DNA of 64,000 nucleotides from Psychroserpens luteus (GTDB lineage: Bacteria > Bacteroidota > Bacteroidia > Flavobacteriales > Flavobacteriaceae). The stretch spans positions 1-64,000 of the forward strand of contig NZ_JADILU010000003.1 of NCBI RefSeq assembly GCF_015319355.1, in the 5' to 3' direction. Shown in pieces: positions 1 to 8,559 of this stretch. Under the pieces are notes generated by a model. That model worked only from the letters and a program-made list of their open reading frames with translations, was not told the origin of the DNA and ran no database searches. Numbering within the stretch: the first letter of the stretch is position 1; every line of letters begins with the position of its first letter. The position numbers were made by a program, and so were the translations under genes.

Positions 1-1
1 C

Positions 2-217
2 ATTAGTGCAATAAATGATCAACCAAACGCAAAAATTTATATATTTGACAGATACGGAAAGTTACTCAAACAACTCAGTCCTACAGGAGCAGGTTGGAAT
101 GGTACCTACAATGGTAACCAATTGCCAACAAGCGACTACTGGTTTGTAGTAGAGTATAATGAACCTAATACAGGTGACCGTAAAGAATTTAAAGCCCATT
201 TTACCCTGAAAAGATAA
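2..217 (+). CDS. C-terminal end of a T9SS type-B secreted protein (gliding motility-associated C-terminal domain), 5' truncated by window
   Basis: An open frame enters from the window edge and stops at 215-217, giving about 71 residues. The residues IYIFDRYGKLLKQ, then GWNGTYNGNQLP, then DYWFVV and a basic FTLKR end match the gliding-motility-associated C-terminal (CHU_C-like) domain. That domain directs large adhesins or enzymes through the type IX secretion system to the cell surface in Bacteroidota. The body of the protein lies outside the window, so its activity cannot be told. A strong terminator follows 27 bases after the stop. Confidence 0.85.
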   Translation: MSAINDQPNAKIYIFDRYGKLLKQLSPTGAGWNGTYNGNQLPTSDYWFVVEYNEPNTGDRKEFKAHFTLKR

Positions 218-243
218 ACGGTAAACAAAAAATCATATATAAT

Positions 244-277
244 AAAGGCTACGTCATTGACGTAGCCTTTTGTTTTT
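244..277 (+). terminator. Rho-independent terminator of the T9SS gene
   Basis: A perfect stem AAAGGCTACGTC / GACGTAGCCTTT (244-255 and 259-270) closes a three-base loop and is followed by TGTTTTTT. Confidence 0.9.
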
Positions 278-555
278 TATTTACTATACGATTAATTAGT
301 GATCGTTTGAATTGATATTAGCTTCAGTATGTGTAATTAAAGCGTAATAGAATGCCTTTGATTTAATTGATTTGGGATTAATGCTCAAGTGTTATTTGTA
401 ATTGATTCAAGTCTGAATTTATGTATTATGTTTATTCAACAATTTATGTGTTAAGATATGATGCTAATCTATTGTTGAGATCAATTTGAGACTGTCTTAA
501 CTTTAAATTATAAGAGATGAATTCTCTTTGAAAGTACTTTTGTTAATTATTTATA
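278..555. other. AT-rich intergenic stretch, nothing recognised
   Basis: Between the two terminators there is no open frame with coding character and no strong palindrome. It separates a plus-strand gene end from a minus-strand gene end, so no promoter is required here. Confidence 0.6.
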
Positions 556-592
556 ATAAAAAAAAGTGCTAAACCTGAGTCTAGCACTTTTC
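556..592 (-). terminator. Terminator of the FadL-like gene
   Basis: Read on the minus strand, AAAAGTGCTA, a loop of about nine bases, then TTAGCACTTTT and a run of T. It lies 27 bases after the stop of the minus-strand gene at 619. Confidence 0.85.
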
Positions 593-618
593 CGAAGAAA
601 ATAATATTGTTTTCTTTC

Positions 619-2136
619 CTATAAATTAAAACCTAATGTTAATGTAATATTAGAGTTTTTGGAATCTAAGGTTGCAGCATCAATTAAACCTACTGAATAC
701 AATTGATTGTTAGTCGTTCTTTGAGCTTGATCATAAGTTAAATCTAATTTTGTATTACCAAAATTATAACCCAAACCAAGAGAATAACCGGTTAAATCAC
801 CATAAAAAGAATCGTCTTTGTATGGGCTTTCTTCAAGTCTATAACCACCTCTAAAGCTAAATTGGCGAAATTTATATTCGCCACCAACTCTGTAAGTATT
901 TGCGATTTTGAATAAAGAATTCATAATCTCATTTTGAGATGCGAAAAAGGCATCAGAAGTTGGTTTGAACTTTGTTTTGGTATGATCTCTTCTAGAGTAA
1001 TCAAAACTTAATAAACCTTGTTCTCCAAATACATAAGCTAAACTTCCAGTAATTTTTCCTGGTGATTGAAAGTTATAATCAGGGAAAATATTTATAATAT
1101 CAGGAGCGATGTTATTAGTGAAAGAGCCTTCGTCATCTGTAGCAGATGTTGAAATACTTTGAGTGGTTTCTTCTGTAATTGTAAACCATGTTGGAGAATT
1201 GTAAGTAAAACCAGCTCTAAGCTCGTTAGTTACTTTGTAAATAGCTCCCAATTGAAATGAAAAACCATTACCAGTTGTTAAGAGGTTGTTTGCAAAACGA
1301 ACGTTTGTAACTAAAGAACCATCATTTGAATTAGATTCATTTAAATATGTATATTTTTCATAATTGATGAAATGTGTGTTTAAGTTTATACCTAAATACA
1401 ACTTATCTTCATATTGAGTAGCAGCGTTAAAACTAAATTTTCCATTATAACCTCTCGCTATATAATCATATGATTGGTTAAATGTTCCATCAGCTATGTT
1501 AGATGTGTATAGCGTGTTTTCATCGGTATCATTCATAGGTTCTAAAATGTAAGATTCATAACCTAAGAATGCTTGTTGGTTTCCGAAACCATAAAATGAG
1601 CCTATTTCAGAATAAGCTTCAGAATACGATTCACCAGGAAATGCCGATATTTCATCAAGTCTGAGACCCTGTGCATAGTCTAAAAAATAGTTGTCTATGG
1701 AATTGGTGTTAGTTCCAGAAGCAAACCATTGATCATCATAATTAGCTGTTTTATCATATGCTACACTGAGAACGAATTTTTTCCAAGAGGAAGATTCATC
1801 TGTACTTTGAAATACAAATGCAGCTCCTGCTTGATTTAAATCTATTTTTGAATCTGAAGAAGAACTCCTACCATTAAAAAAGGAAACGTCATTATCGATA
1901 CTTAAGCTAGATAGTGATAATGAAGCGTGACTTCTTGAAAATATAGCAGAACCTGCAGGATTTATACTTACAGCAGACATATCTCCACCTAATGCTCCAA
2001 AAGCACCACTTAGCGCTCTAAAACGAGCAGATCCTTGAATTTCATCTTGAGAGTATCTAAGCGCATCTGAGATATCTTGAGCCATAATATTAGACATAGA
2101 GAGTACACCTATGACTAGTATAGTTAATTTTTTCAT
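619..2136 (-). CDS. OmpP1/FadL-family outer membrane transport protein
   Basis: 505 residues with a signal peptide (MKKLTILVIGVLSMSNIMAQ). The mature N-terminus DALRYSQ...GSARFRALSGAFGALGGDMSAVSINPAGSA is the hallmark of flavobacterial FadL/TodX-like 14-stranded barrels: an N-terminal hatch followed by a NPAG motif. The remainder alternates aromatic and polar residues and ends in a typical beta-signal (TLTLGFNL). The family takes up hydrophobic compounds across the outer membrane; the substrate cannot be inferred here. It lies 35 bases downstream of the Ser/Arg-rich lipoprotein gene on the same strand, so the two are probably co-transcribed. Confidence 0.88.
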   Translation of the reverse strand: MKKLTILVIGVLSMSNIMAQDISDALRYSQDEIQGSARFRALSGAFGALGGDMSAVSINPAGSAIFSRSHASLSLSSLSIDNDVSFFNGRSSSSDSKIDLNQAGAAFVFQSTDESSSWKKFVLSVAYDKTANYDDQWFASGTNTNSIDNYFLDYAQGLRLDEISAFPGESYSEAYSEIGSFYGFGNQQAFLGYESYILEPMNDTDENTLYTSNIADGTFNQSYDYIARGYNGKFSFNAATQYEDKLYLGINLNTHFINYEKYTYLNESNSNDGSLVTNVRFANNLLTTGNGFSFQLGAIYKVTNELRAGFTYNSPTWFTITEETTQSISTSATDDEGSFTNNIAPDIINIFPDYNFQSPGKITGSLAYVFGEQGLLSFDYSRRDHTKTKFKPTSDAFFASQNEIMNSLFKIANTYRVGGEYKFRQFSFRGGYRLEESPYKDDSFYGDLTGYSLGLGYNFGNTKLDLTYDQAQRTTNNQLYSVGLIDAATLDSKNSNITLTLGFNL

Positions 2137-2171
2137 ATTGAAATTTTGTGAAATTATTATTTTAATAAATC

Positions 2172-3200
2172 TTAGTTACCTCTGCGTCCAGAACTTCCTC
2201 TACTTGAAGAGCTAGATGATCCTGATGATCTACTAGAACTACTACTAGAACTTCTTGCAGATGAAGAGCTACCGCTACTTCTTCTTGTTGATGCTCTTGG
2301 TGTAGAAGATGAACTAGATTTTCTTCTTGGTCTTACAGAAGAATTTGAACTTCTAGGTGTCGACGCTCTTGGCCTTACGCTTGAGTTATTAGTTCTAGGT
2401 GTTGAAGTTCTAGGTCTAATACTTGAGTTATTAGTTCTAGGTGAAGAAGTTCGTGGTCTTATACTAGAGTTGTTTCTAATTGTAGATGAAGTTCTTCTTG
2501 ATAAACTCGATGAAGAACTACGTCTTGAATAATTACTGTTTCTATTTAGATTTGATGTATTGGCACCTCTTCTGCCAGAGTTATAAGCGTAGCTGCTACC
2601 TCTACTATAGTTGTTTCTGTAGTATGGAGGACACCAAAAATTGTTATTCCATCCATAACCGTAGCCATAGCCATAACCTGAATTCCATCCATATCCAAAG
2701 CCCATATTCCAGCCCCAACTATTCCAACCATAGTTATAACCGTAAGGATTATTCCAACCAAAACTATTATATCCCCAAGGTCTATACCGTCCATAACCGT
2801 AACCGTCTCCCCAATATGGAGAATTCCATCCAGAATTATAAATATTTATACTCACATCTGTACTTTCTTGTCCCCAACCTGCATAACCAGCTTGAGTATC
2901 TTCTACATATTCATCGTCATAATTACCTTCATATGAATCAATATCGGTAAATATAGCGCTACCATCATCTGGTATTTCACTATATTGCAAAGACTTTTCT
3001 GTAAAATAATCTTTATAGACACTTTGATCTTGAACAGAAACGGTTCTAGCTTCTTCATAAACAACGTCTTCATTGTCGCTGTATATACCATCATTGTCAT
3101 AACCAACATATTGGTATGAACCACAAGAAGCTAACAAGAACGTTAAGCTTAGTGCAACAAAAAATGGAAATTTAGTCTGTATGTAATTGTTTAATTGCAT
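2172..3200 (-). CDS. Low-complexity Gly/Tyr/Trp- and Ser/Arg-rich lipoprotein (often labelled vitellogenin II precursor-like)
   Basis: 342 residues. A lipobox (LLASC, Cys 26) indicates an outer-membrane lipoprotein. Three zones follow: an acidic Tyr/Asp-rich part to about residue 110; a Gly-Tyr-Trp-Asn-rich part at about 115-195 (GYGYGYGYGWNN); and a basic Ser/Arg-rich tail at about 200-342 containing four copies of a 14-residue unit (NNSSIRPRTSTPRT type) and then SSSSRSS runs. The extreme composition suggests a disordered surface-attached chain; no catalytic motif is visible. A -7 box lies 29 bases upstream of the start. It leads a two-gene unit with the FadL-like barrel. Function unknown. 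Confidence 0.85.
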   Translation of the reverse strand: MQLNNYIQTKFPFFVALSLTFLLASCGSYQYVGYDNDGIYSDNEDVVYEEARTVSVQDQSVYKDYFTEKSLQYSEIPDDGSAIFTDIDSYEGNYDDEYVEDTQAGYAGWGQESTDVSINIYNSGWNSPYWGDGYGYGRYRPWGYNSFGWNNPYGYNYGWNSWGWNMGFGYGWNSGYGYGYGYGWNNNFWCPPYYRNNYSRGSSYAYNSGRRGANTSNLNRNSNYSRRSSSSSLSRRTSSTIRNNSSIRPRTSSPRTNNSSIRPRTSTPRTNNSSVRPRASTPRSSNSSVRPRRKSSSSSTPRASTRRSSGSSSSARSSSSSSSRSSGSSSSSSRGSSGRRGN

Positions 3201-3228
3201 ATCTCTTGATTTTTATTGTTGAACATTA

Positions 3229-3236
3229 CAAAAATA
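3229..3236 (-). promoter_or_regulatory. -7 box of the lipoprotein/FadL unit
   Basis: TATTTTTG on the minus strand, matching TAnnTTTG, 29 bases before the ATG at 3200. No clear -33 element is seen. Confidence 0.5.
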
Positions 3237-3300
3237 GTTAGTTTTGCTGAACTATTTCTTTTTTTAACATAGTCACAAATTTTGTGCCAAAACATTGAAA

Positions 3301-4779
3301 ATGAGTAAAAATCTTACAAGTAGAGCCGAAGACTATTCAAAATGGTATAATGAATTGGTCGTAAAGGCTGATTTAGCAGAGAATTCTGCTGTCAGAGGAT
3401 GCATGGTCATAAAACCGTATGGTTATGCTATTTGGGAGAAAATGCAAGCAGAATTAGACCGAATGTTTAAAGAAACAGGTCATCAAAATGCATATTTTCC
3501 ACTTTTTGTACCTAAAAGTTTGTTTGAAGCGGAAGAAAAAAATGCTGAAGGCTTTGCAAAAGAATGTGCTGTTGTTACGCATTATAGATTGCAGAATGAT
3601 CCTGATAATCCAGGAAAGCTAAGGGTGGATCCTGAAGCGAAATTGGAAGAAGAGCTTGTGGTAAGACCAACAAGTGAAGCTATCATATGGCATACATTCA
3701 AAGGTTGGATTCAAAGTTATAGAGATTTACCAATTTTAATTAACCAATGGGCTAATGTAGTACGTTGGGAAATGAGAACCCGTTTATTTTTGCGTACTGC
3801 GGAATTTTTGTGGCAAGAAGGTCATACAGCGCACGCGACAAAAGCTGAAGCTCTAGTAGAAGCAGAACAGATGAATGATATTTATGCAGAATTTGCTGAA
3901 AACTTTATGGCAATTCCTGTTATCAAAGGGGTGAAAACTGAAAGCGAGCGTTTTGCAGGTGCTATTGATACGTATTGCATAGAAGCGTTAATGCAAGATG
4001 GAAAAGCACTACAAGCGGGAACTTCACACTTCTTAGGGCAAAATTTTGCTAAAGCATTTGATGTGAAGTTTACAAATAATGAAGGTAAGTTAGATTATGT
4101 TTGGGCTACATCTTGGGGAGTTTCTACAAGATTAGTGGGAGCTTTGATTATGACACATAGTGATGATAAAGGTTTAGTGTTACCACCAAATTTAGCGCCT
4201 TCTCAAGTCGTTATTGTGCCTATTTATAAAACAGATGAGCAGTTAGAAGTAATTACAAAAAAAGCTAATGGCATCATAAAAGAATTAAAGGCACTTGGCA
4301 TTTCATGTAAACTTGATGCTAGAACAACACATAGACCAGGAGCAAAGTTTGCTCAGCATGAATTACAAGGCGTGCCATTAAGAATTGCCATTGGGCAAAG
4401 AGATTTAGAAAACGGAACAGTGGAACTAGCAAGGCGTGATACCTTGACTAAAGAAGTAATAGAAATGTCAGATTTAGTTTCTACTGTGGAATCGCTATTA
4501 AAAACGATTCAAGAGGAATTGTTTGATAAAGCACGCAATTATAGAGATAATCATATTACAGAAGTTGATGATTTTGAATCATTTAAAACTGTTTTAGAGA
4601 ACAAAACAGGGTTTATTTCTGCGCATTGGGATGGTACAGCAGAAACTGAACAAAAAATAAAAGAGCTTACAAAAGCAACTATTAGGTGTATTCCAATGGA
4701 TGTTAAAAAAGAAGCAGGAAAGTGCGTATACACTGGGAAACCATCAACAAATAGAGTGATATTTGCTAAGGCATATTAA
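3301..4779 (+). CDS. proS: Proline--tRNA ligase (archaeal/eukaryotic-like short form)
   Basis: 492 residues from ATG 3301; an in-frame TTG six bases earlier (3295) is less likely. Charges tRNA-Pro with proline. Class II aminoacyl-tRNA synthetase motifs are visible: the RPTSEAI segment, [12 protein letters not shown] after motif 2, [12 protein letters not shown] in the catalytic core, and an anticodon-binding domain from about residue 300 ([11 protein letters not shown]) ending in the typical short C-terminal zinc-domain-like tail (KCVYTGKPS...FAKAY). Length fits the roughly 490-residue ProS of Bacteroidota, which lack the editing insert of the E. coli form. Confidence 0.97.
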   Translation: MSKNLTSRAEDYSKWYNELVVKADLAENSAVRGCMVIKPYGYAIWEKMQAELDRMFKETGHQNAYFPLFVPKSLFEAEEKNAEGFAKECAVVTHYRLQNDPDNPGKLRVDPEAKLEEELVVRPTSEAIIWHTFKGWIQSYRDLPILINQWANVVRWEMRTRLFLRTAEFLWQEGHTAHATKAEALVEAEQMNDIYAEFAENFMAIPVIKGVKTESERFAGAIDTYCIEALMQDGKALQAGTSHFLGQNFAKAFDVKFTNNEGKLDYVWATSWGVSTRLVGALIMTHSDDKGLVLPPNLAPSQVVIVPIYKTDEQLEVITKKANGIIKELKALGISCKLDARTTHRPGAKFAQHELQGVPLRIAIGQRDLENGTVELARRDTLTKEVIEMSDLVSTVESLLKTIQEELFDKARNYRDNHITEVDDFESFKTVLENKTGFISAHWDGTAETEQKIKELTKATIRCIPMDVKKEAGKCVYTGKPSTNRVIFAKAY

Positions 4780-4800
4780 ATTTTTTAAAAAAAACTTTGC

Positions 4801-4820
4801 TTAAGTGTTGCAACACTTAA
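4801..4820. repeat. 20-bp perfect palindrome over the -33 region of the tRNA-Glu promoter
   Basis: TTAAGTGTTGCAACACTTAA is fully self-complementary. It follows proS by 21 bases and contains the -33 TTG (4808-4810). It has no T-run behind it, so an operator is as likely as a proS terminator. Confidence 0.6.
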
Positions 4821-4837
4821 AAATAGTTGTATTTTTG
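4808..4837 (+). promoter_or_regulatory. Promoter of the tRNA-Glu / rpsT unit
   Basis: -33 TTG at 4808-4810, 19-base spacer, -7 box TATTTTTG at 4830-4837: a full match to the Bacteroidota primary sigma consensus. The tRNA begins 75 bases after the -7 box. Confidence 0.7.
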
Positions 4838-4912
4838 CATCCGCAATGAGTAATTGCTTGTTCATTTAAAAAGCATTTTAAATTATTAAAATGCTATTGA
4901 AATAAATAAAAT

Positions 4913-4984
4913 GGCCCGTTCGTCTATCGGCTAGGACGCATGGTTTTCATCCATGTAAGAGGGGTTCGACTCCCCTACGGGCTA
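4913..4984 (+). tRNA. tRNA-Glu (anticodon TTC)
   Basis: 72 bases fold as a cloverleaf: acceptor GGCCCGT with ACGGGCT (first pair G-U), anticodon stem CATGG/CCATG with loop TTTTCAT (anticodon TTC), T-arm GGGGTTCGACTCCCC, discriminator A; CCA is not encoded. rpsT starts 27 bases after its 3' end. Confidence 0.96.
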
Positions 4985-5011
4985 CAATTTTTTAACAAGA
5001 AAGAAAAAACA

Positions 5012-5266
5012 ATGGCAAATCACAAGTCAGCATTAAAGAGAATAAGAAGTAATGACGCTAAGCGTTTACGTAACAGATACCAACACAAAACAACTCGTGG
5101 TGCTATCAAGAGGTTACGTGACATGGAAAAAGCTAAAGATGCAAGTGAATACTTGCCTTCAGTTATTTCAATGATTGATAAATTAGCTAAAAACAATGTT
5201 ATACATGATAACAAAGCTGCTAATTTAAAGTCTACTTTAACTAAGCATGTAGCTTCTTTAAGCTAA
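5012..5266 (+). CDS. rpsT: 30S ribosomal protein S20
   Basis: 84 residues starting MANHKSALKRIR, the conserved S20 N-terminus, rich in Lys/Arg and helical throughout, ending in LTKHVASLS. S20 binds 16S rRNA early in 30S assembly. The frame stays open upstream through the tRNA, but the conserved start is the ATG at 5012. No promoter fits in the 27 bases after tRNA-Glu, so it is probably read from the tRNA promoter. A terminator follows 30 bases after the stop. Confidence 0.97.
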   Translation: MANHKSALKRIRSNDAKRLRNRYQHKTTRGAIKRLRDMEKAKDASEYLPSVISMIDKLAKNNVIHDNKAANLKSTLTKHVASLS

Positions 5267-5296
5267 TTTATTTTTAGCTCATAAAAAACAAATAAG

Positions 5297-5325
5297 AAAG
5301 CTTCTCTAACGAGAGGCTTTTTTTT
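5297..5325 (+). terminator. Terminator of rpsT
   Basis: AAAGCTTCTC, loop TAAC, GAGAGGCTTT followed by TTTTT: a 10-bp stem with one G-U pair. Confidence 0.9.
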
Positions 5326-5396
5326 GTGATTAAAATTGATTAGAATCAAATCGAAAATTGATTACTAATTAATATATGAGAAATTATTAAAACGAA

Positions 5397-5427
5397 TTTG
5401 TTCTTGATTTAAAAAAAGATAAATTTG
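5397..5427 (+). promoter_or_regulatory. Promoter of the small acidic protein gene
   Basis: -33 TTTG (5397-5400), 19-base spacer, -7 TAAATTTG (5420-5427). The TTG start at 5466 lies 38 bases beyond the -7 box. Confidence 0.7.
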
Positions 5428-5465
5428 CAATTATAAAAAAATAATCATTCACTTAATATTTACCT

Positions 5466-5831
5466 TTGGAAAATACACAAGCAATTAAATTAGTAGATAA
5501 GATTCTTAAAAATCTTGATGAAACAGGTATTAATACTGATACATTAATCGACGACATTAAGGAGTTAAGGGTATACGCTATAGAAGCAAAAGTACCATTA
5601 TTAGTAAAGGTGCTTAGGTATACATATGAGCATATAGAAGAACATGATTCATTTCTTATCCCTATTCTTGACGATGAACCGTTGGATGAAGAAGAAGATG
5701 GTGCTGAAGAAGGAAACGATGCTTCTCCTGAAGAAAGTTTAAGCTATTTAATAGCGCTTGTAAAGAATCTTAATAACAAAGGTAATCTTTCAGATTTAAA
5801 AGAGTACAAAGAGCTTTTAATGGCTTATTAG
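5466..5831 (+). CDS. Conserved small acidic helical protein, function unknown
   Basis: 121 residues starting at TTG (MENTQAIKLVDKILKNL); a good promoter ends 38 bases upstream and no better in-frame start exists. The chain is predominantly helical, with a very acidic linker at about residues 68-88 (LDDEPLDEEEDGAEEG) between two helical segments. No signal peptide, membrane segment or catalytic motif is seen. It stands between rpsT and the convergent rho gene and ends before a shared bidirectional terminator. I do not recognise the family; conservation in flavobacteria is likely but unproven. Confidence 0.75.
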   Translation: MENTQAIKLVDKILKNLDETGINTDTLIDDIKELRVYAIEAKVPLLVKVLRYTYEHIEEHDSFLIPILDDEPLDEEEDGAEEGNDASPEESLSYLIALVKNLNNKGNLSDLKEYKELLMAY

Positions 5832-5933
5832 TTGTAAGCAATTATCTTTATCTTAAAAAAATAAAGTAGTATTAAGTTTATTATAGTTCTATCATAATTT
5901 GAACTAAAAAAACAAATCATTTCATAGAGACAC

Positions 5934-5970
5934 AAAAAAGCCTTGAACTTAATAAGTCAAGGCTTTTTTT
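5934..5970. terminator. Bidirectional terminator between the acidic protein and rho
   Basis: AAAAAAGCCTTGAACTT / AAGTCAAGGCTTTTTTT with loop AAT: A-run on one side, T-run on the other, so it serves both convergent genes. Confidence 0.9.
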
Positions 5971-5991
5971 ATGTTTGTATTTGAGAAAAAT

Positions 5992-7731
5992 TTATCCGTT
6001 CATAGAGACTAAGAATTCTTCATTATTTCTTGTTTGTTTAAATCTATCGTTAATGAATTCCATAGCTTCTACAGGGTTCATATCTGCAAGATATTTACGC
6101 ATTACCCACATACGTTGTATTGTGGTAGCATCTAATAATATATCATCACGACGTGTACTAGATGATGTTAAATCAATTGCAGGGTAAATACGACGGTTTG
6201 AAATTTTACGATCTAATTGTAATTCCATGTTACCGGTTCCTTTAAATTCTTCGAAAATTACTTCGTCCATTTTAGAGCCTGTTTCAGTTAAGGCAGTAGC
6301 GATAATGGTAAGTGATCCACCATTTTCAATATTACGAGCAGCACCAAAGAAACGTTTTGGTTTGTGAAGTGCATTAGCATCAACACCACCACTTAATATT
6401 TTACCAGATGCTGGTTGTACAGAGTTATATGCTCTAGCTAAACGTGTAATAGAATCTAGTAAGATGACTACATCATGTCCACATTCAACTAAGCGTTTTG
6501 CTTTTTCTAAAACGATATTTGCAATTTTTACGTGCTCATGTGCTTCTTTGTCAAAAGTAGAAGCAATGACTTCACCACGTACATTACGTTGCATGTCTGT
6601 AACTTCTTCTGGACGTTCATCAATTAATAAAATCATTTGATAAACTTCAGGATGATTAGCTGCAATTGCATTTGCAACATCCTTTAATAACATCGTCTTA
6701 CCAGTTTTTGGTTGCGATACAATCATACCACGTTGTCCTTTTCCAATTGGTGCAAACAAATCCATGATACGCGTAGAAATAGTCGCTTGCTTTTCGGCAA
6801 TATTAAATTTTTCTTGCGGAAATAAAGGAGTTAAGTGTTCAAAAGCGACACGATCTCTCACCACATTAGGGCTTTGACCGTTTATTTTATTCACTTTAAT
6901 TAATGGGAAATATTTTTCACCTTCTTTTGGCGGACGAACATTACCCAAAACAGTATCTCCAACTTTTAGTCCAAACAATCTAATTTGCGATTGTGATACA
7001 TATATATCATCAGGTGATGATAAATAGTTGTAATCTGATGAACGTAAAAAACCATAACCATCTTGCATCACATCTAATACACCTTCACTTTCTATGATGG
7101 CATCAAATTCAAAGTCTGGTTCTCTGTAACGGTTACGATTATCTTTGTTACCATTATTTTTATGCACATTACCGTCCTTTTGACGAGGATTTGGTCTATT
7201 ACCGTCCTTTTGACGAGGGTTAGGCTTATTCTCTTCCTTTTTACGAGGATTGGGCTTATTCTCATCTTTTGAACGAGGGTTGGGCTTATTGTCTTCCTTT
7301 TTACGAGGATTAGGTTTATTATCGTTGATTCTAGCTTCCTTTTTCTCGTTAGTTTGAGGTTTTGGAGACTTATCATCTTTATCATTAGTTTGAGATTTAG
7401 GAGACTCATTGTCTTTTTTCTCATCTAATTCCATTTTTTGTTGAGGAGCATCAGGTTTTTCATCCTGCTTTTTCTCAACCTTTTTCTCAACACGAGCTCT
7501 AGGCTTACGTTGTTGAACAGGTTTCTTGTCTTCTACTTTTGGAGCAGGAGCACTAGTAGGAGCTGCAACAGCTTCTTTTTTCACAACATCTGGATTGGCT
7601 GCTTGAAAATCTAAGATTTGATAAACAAGATCTAATTTTTTTAATGTACGGTATTTAGGTACATTCAATTTTTGAGCTATATCCTGAAGTTCAGGAAGCT
7701 TTTTTGCTTTTAATTCGGAAATTTCGAACAT
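5992..7731 (-). CDS. rho: Transcription termination factor Rho with a repeat-rich N-terminal insertion
   Basis: 579 residues, much longer than the roughly 420 of E. coli Rho. N-terminal Rho-N/SAP-like domain (residues 1-45), then a charged low-complexity insert (about 50-205), then the RNA-binding cold-shock-like domain (about 213-285, [12 protein letters not shown]) and the RecA-type ATPase with Walker A-like SQPKTGKT (339-346), [15 protein letters not shown] and Walker [11 protein letters not shown]. The hexameric helicase ends transcription of untranslated RNA. The insert carries five contiguous 10-residue repeats N(K/R)PNPR(K/S/Q)K(E/D)x (138-187) encoded by 30-bp DNA repeats at 7171-7320. 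Such disordered basic inserts are known from Bacteroidota Rho; the exact tandem is notable. Confidence 0.97.
   Translation of the reverse strand: MFEISELKAKKLPELQDIAQKLNVPKYRTLKKLDLVYQILDFQAANPDVVKKEAVAAPTSAPAPKVEDKKPVQQRKPRARVEKKVEKKQDEKPDAPQQKMELDEKKDNESPKSQTNDKDDKSPKPQTNEKKEARINDNKPNPRKKEDNKPNPRSKDENKPNPRKKEENKPNPRQKDGNRPNPRQKDGNVHKNNGNKDNRNRYREPDFEFDAIIESEGVLDVMQDGYGFLRSSDYNYLSSPDDIYVSQSQIRLFGLKVGDTVLGNVRPPKEGEKYFPLIKVNKINGQSPNVVRDRVAFEHLTPLFPQEKFNIAEKQATISTRIMDLFAPIGKGQRGMIVSQPKTGKTMLLKDVANAIAANHPEVYQMILLIDERPEEVTDMQRNVRGEVIASTFDKEAHEHVKIANIVLEKAKRLVECGHDVVILLDSITRLARAYNSVQPASGKILSGGVDANALHKPKRFFGAARNIENGGSLTIIATALTETGSKMDEVIFEEFKGTGNMELQLDRKISNRRIYPAIDLTSSSTRRDDILLDATTIQRMWVMRKYLADMNPVEAMEFINDRFKQTRNNEEFLVSMNG
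7171..7320 (-). repeat. Five 30-bp tandem coding repeats inside rho
   Basis: Each 30-bp unit encodes [10 protein letters not shown]-type residues; five units sit directly side by side with no spacer. Confidence 0.9.
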
Positions 7732-7929
7732 GTATGTGTATACTATTAAGTTTATTCTTTGAAATGGATTTATTTCTTACTTTTCTTTTTTCTGAAAAAT
7801 TATAATAATGGGAAAAATTTGAAAAAAATCTGAAGATTTAAACAACTGCTAATCTGTACGTAGCACATTGTTATTGCAATAATACAATTTTATTTTTAAA
7901 AAATAATACTACTTTTAAAAAGAAACTAT

Positions 7930-7937
7930 TAATTTTG
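7930..7937 (+). promoter_or_regulatory. -7 box of the DUF4293 gene
   Basis: TAATTTTG matches TAnnTTTG, 23 bases before the ATG at 7961; no clear -33 element. Confidence 0.5.
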
Positions 7938-7960
7938 TGGCTCGTTATAGATAATTATAA

Positions 7961-8371
7961 ATGATACAACGCATACAAACTATATACCTTTTATTATCTG
8001 CAGCAGTATCTGCAGGATTGATATTTGTGTTCCACTTATGGACAAACAGTGAAGATATTCCTGTTTTTGCAAAAGATGAGAATTTATATTTAGGTTTATT
8101 TTTGGGTTCTGCTTTATTATCCTTAATTTCGATTTTCAGTTTTAAAAACAGGAAGTTTCAATTTGTTTTGGGACGACTCAACATAATATTAAACTTTATT
8201 TTATTAGGATTTTTTGTGTATCAATTGCTAATGCCACCTGGAGAGAGTCACATCTCAGAGAAAGGTGTTGGAATTTTCATACCTATTTTATCTATCGTAT
8301 TATTGGTCTTGGCCAATAAAGCCATAAAAAAGGATGAGGATCTAGTAAAATCTGTTGATAGATTACGATAA
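7961..8371 (+). CDS. DUF4293 domain membrane protein
   Basis: 136 residues starting MIQRIQTIYLLLSAAVSAGL, the standard N-terminus of the DUF4293 family. Four hydrophobic segments (about 8-27, 43-60, 70-89, 103-118) predict an inner-membrane protein with a short charged C-terminus. The family is almost confined to Bacteroidota and is typically found divergent from rho, as here. Its biochemical role is unknown. A strong terminator follows 29 bases after the stop. Confidence 0.9.
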   Translation: MIQRIQTIYLLLSAAVSAGLIFVFHLWTNSEDIPVFAKDENLYLGLFLGSALLSLISIFSFKNRKFQFVLGRLNIILNFILLGFFVYQLLMPPGESHISEKGVGIFIPILSIVLLVLANKAIKKDEDLVKSVDRLR

Positions 8372-8400
8372 AACCTATTATCTTAATTATTTTAGTGCGT

Positions 8401-8431
8401 AAACCCAAGGTGAAGACCTTGGGTTTTTTTA
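8401..8431 (+). terminator. Terminator of the DUF4293 gene
   Basis: Perfect stem AAACCCAAGG / CCTTGGGTTT with loop TGAAGA, then TTTT. Confidence 0.92.
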
Positions 8432-8559
8432 GTGAAACCCATTATTGAAAAACTGTAGGCGCATTTAATAATGTTGGTTGAACTCATCCTGCTGAAGAAC
8501 TAGATCTCATTTTATTTGTGTTTTTCTTCGGTCCTGATAGCTATTGGGATATAACTCAA

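Noticed and set aside
2486-2950. Plus-strand frame of 154 residues opposite the Ser/Arg-rich lipoprotein
   Set aside because: It is the antisense shadow of a repetitive gene; composition (Tyr, Asn, His, Ser) follows the complement of the Gly/Tyr/Trp codons and no start context or family is seen.
4940-5011. N-terminal extension of S20 reading through the tRNA-Glu gene
   Set aside because: The S20 family starts at MANHKSALKR (5012), and the upstream codons are tRNA sequence.
7171-7320. CRISPR-like 30-bp periodicity
   Set aside because: The repeats are contiguous, coding and without spacers; no cas gene is present.
7092-7424. Minus-strand 110-residue frame within rho
   Set aside because: Out-of-frame reading of the 30-bp repeats; rho itself has all functional motifs in the other frame.
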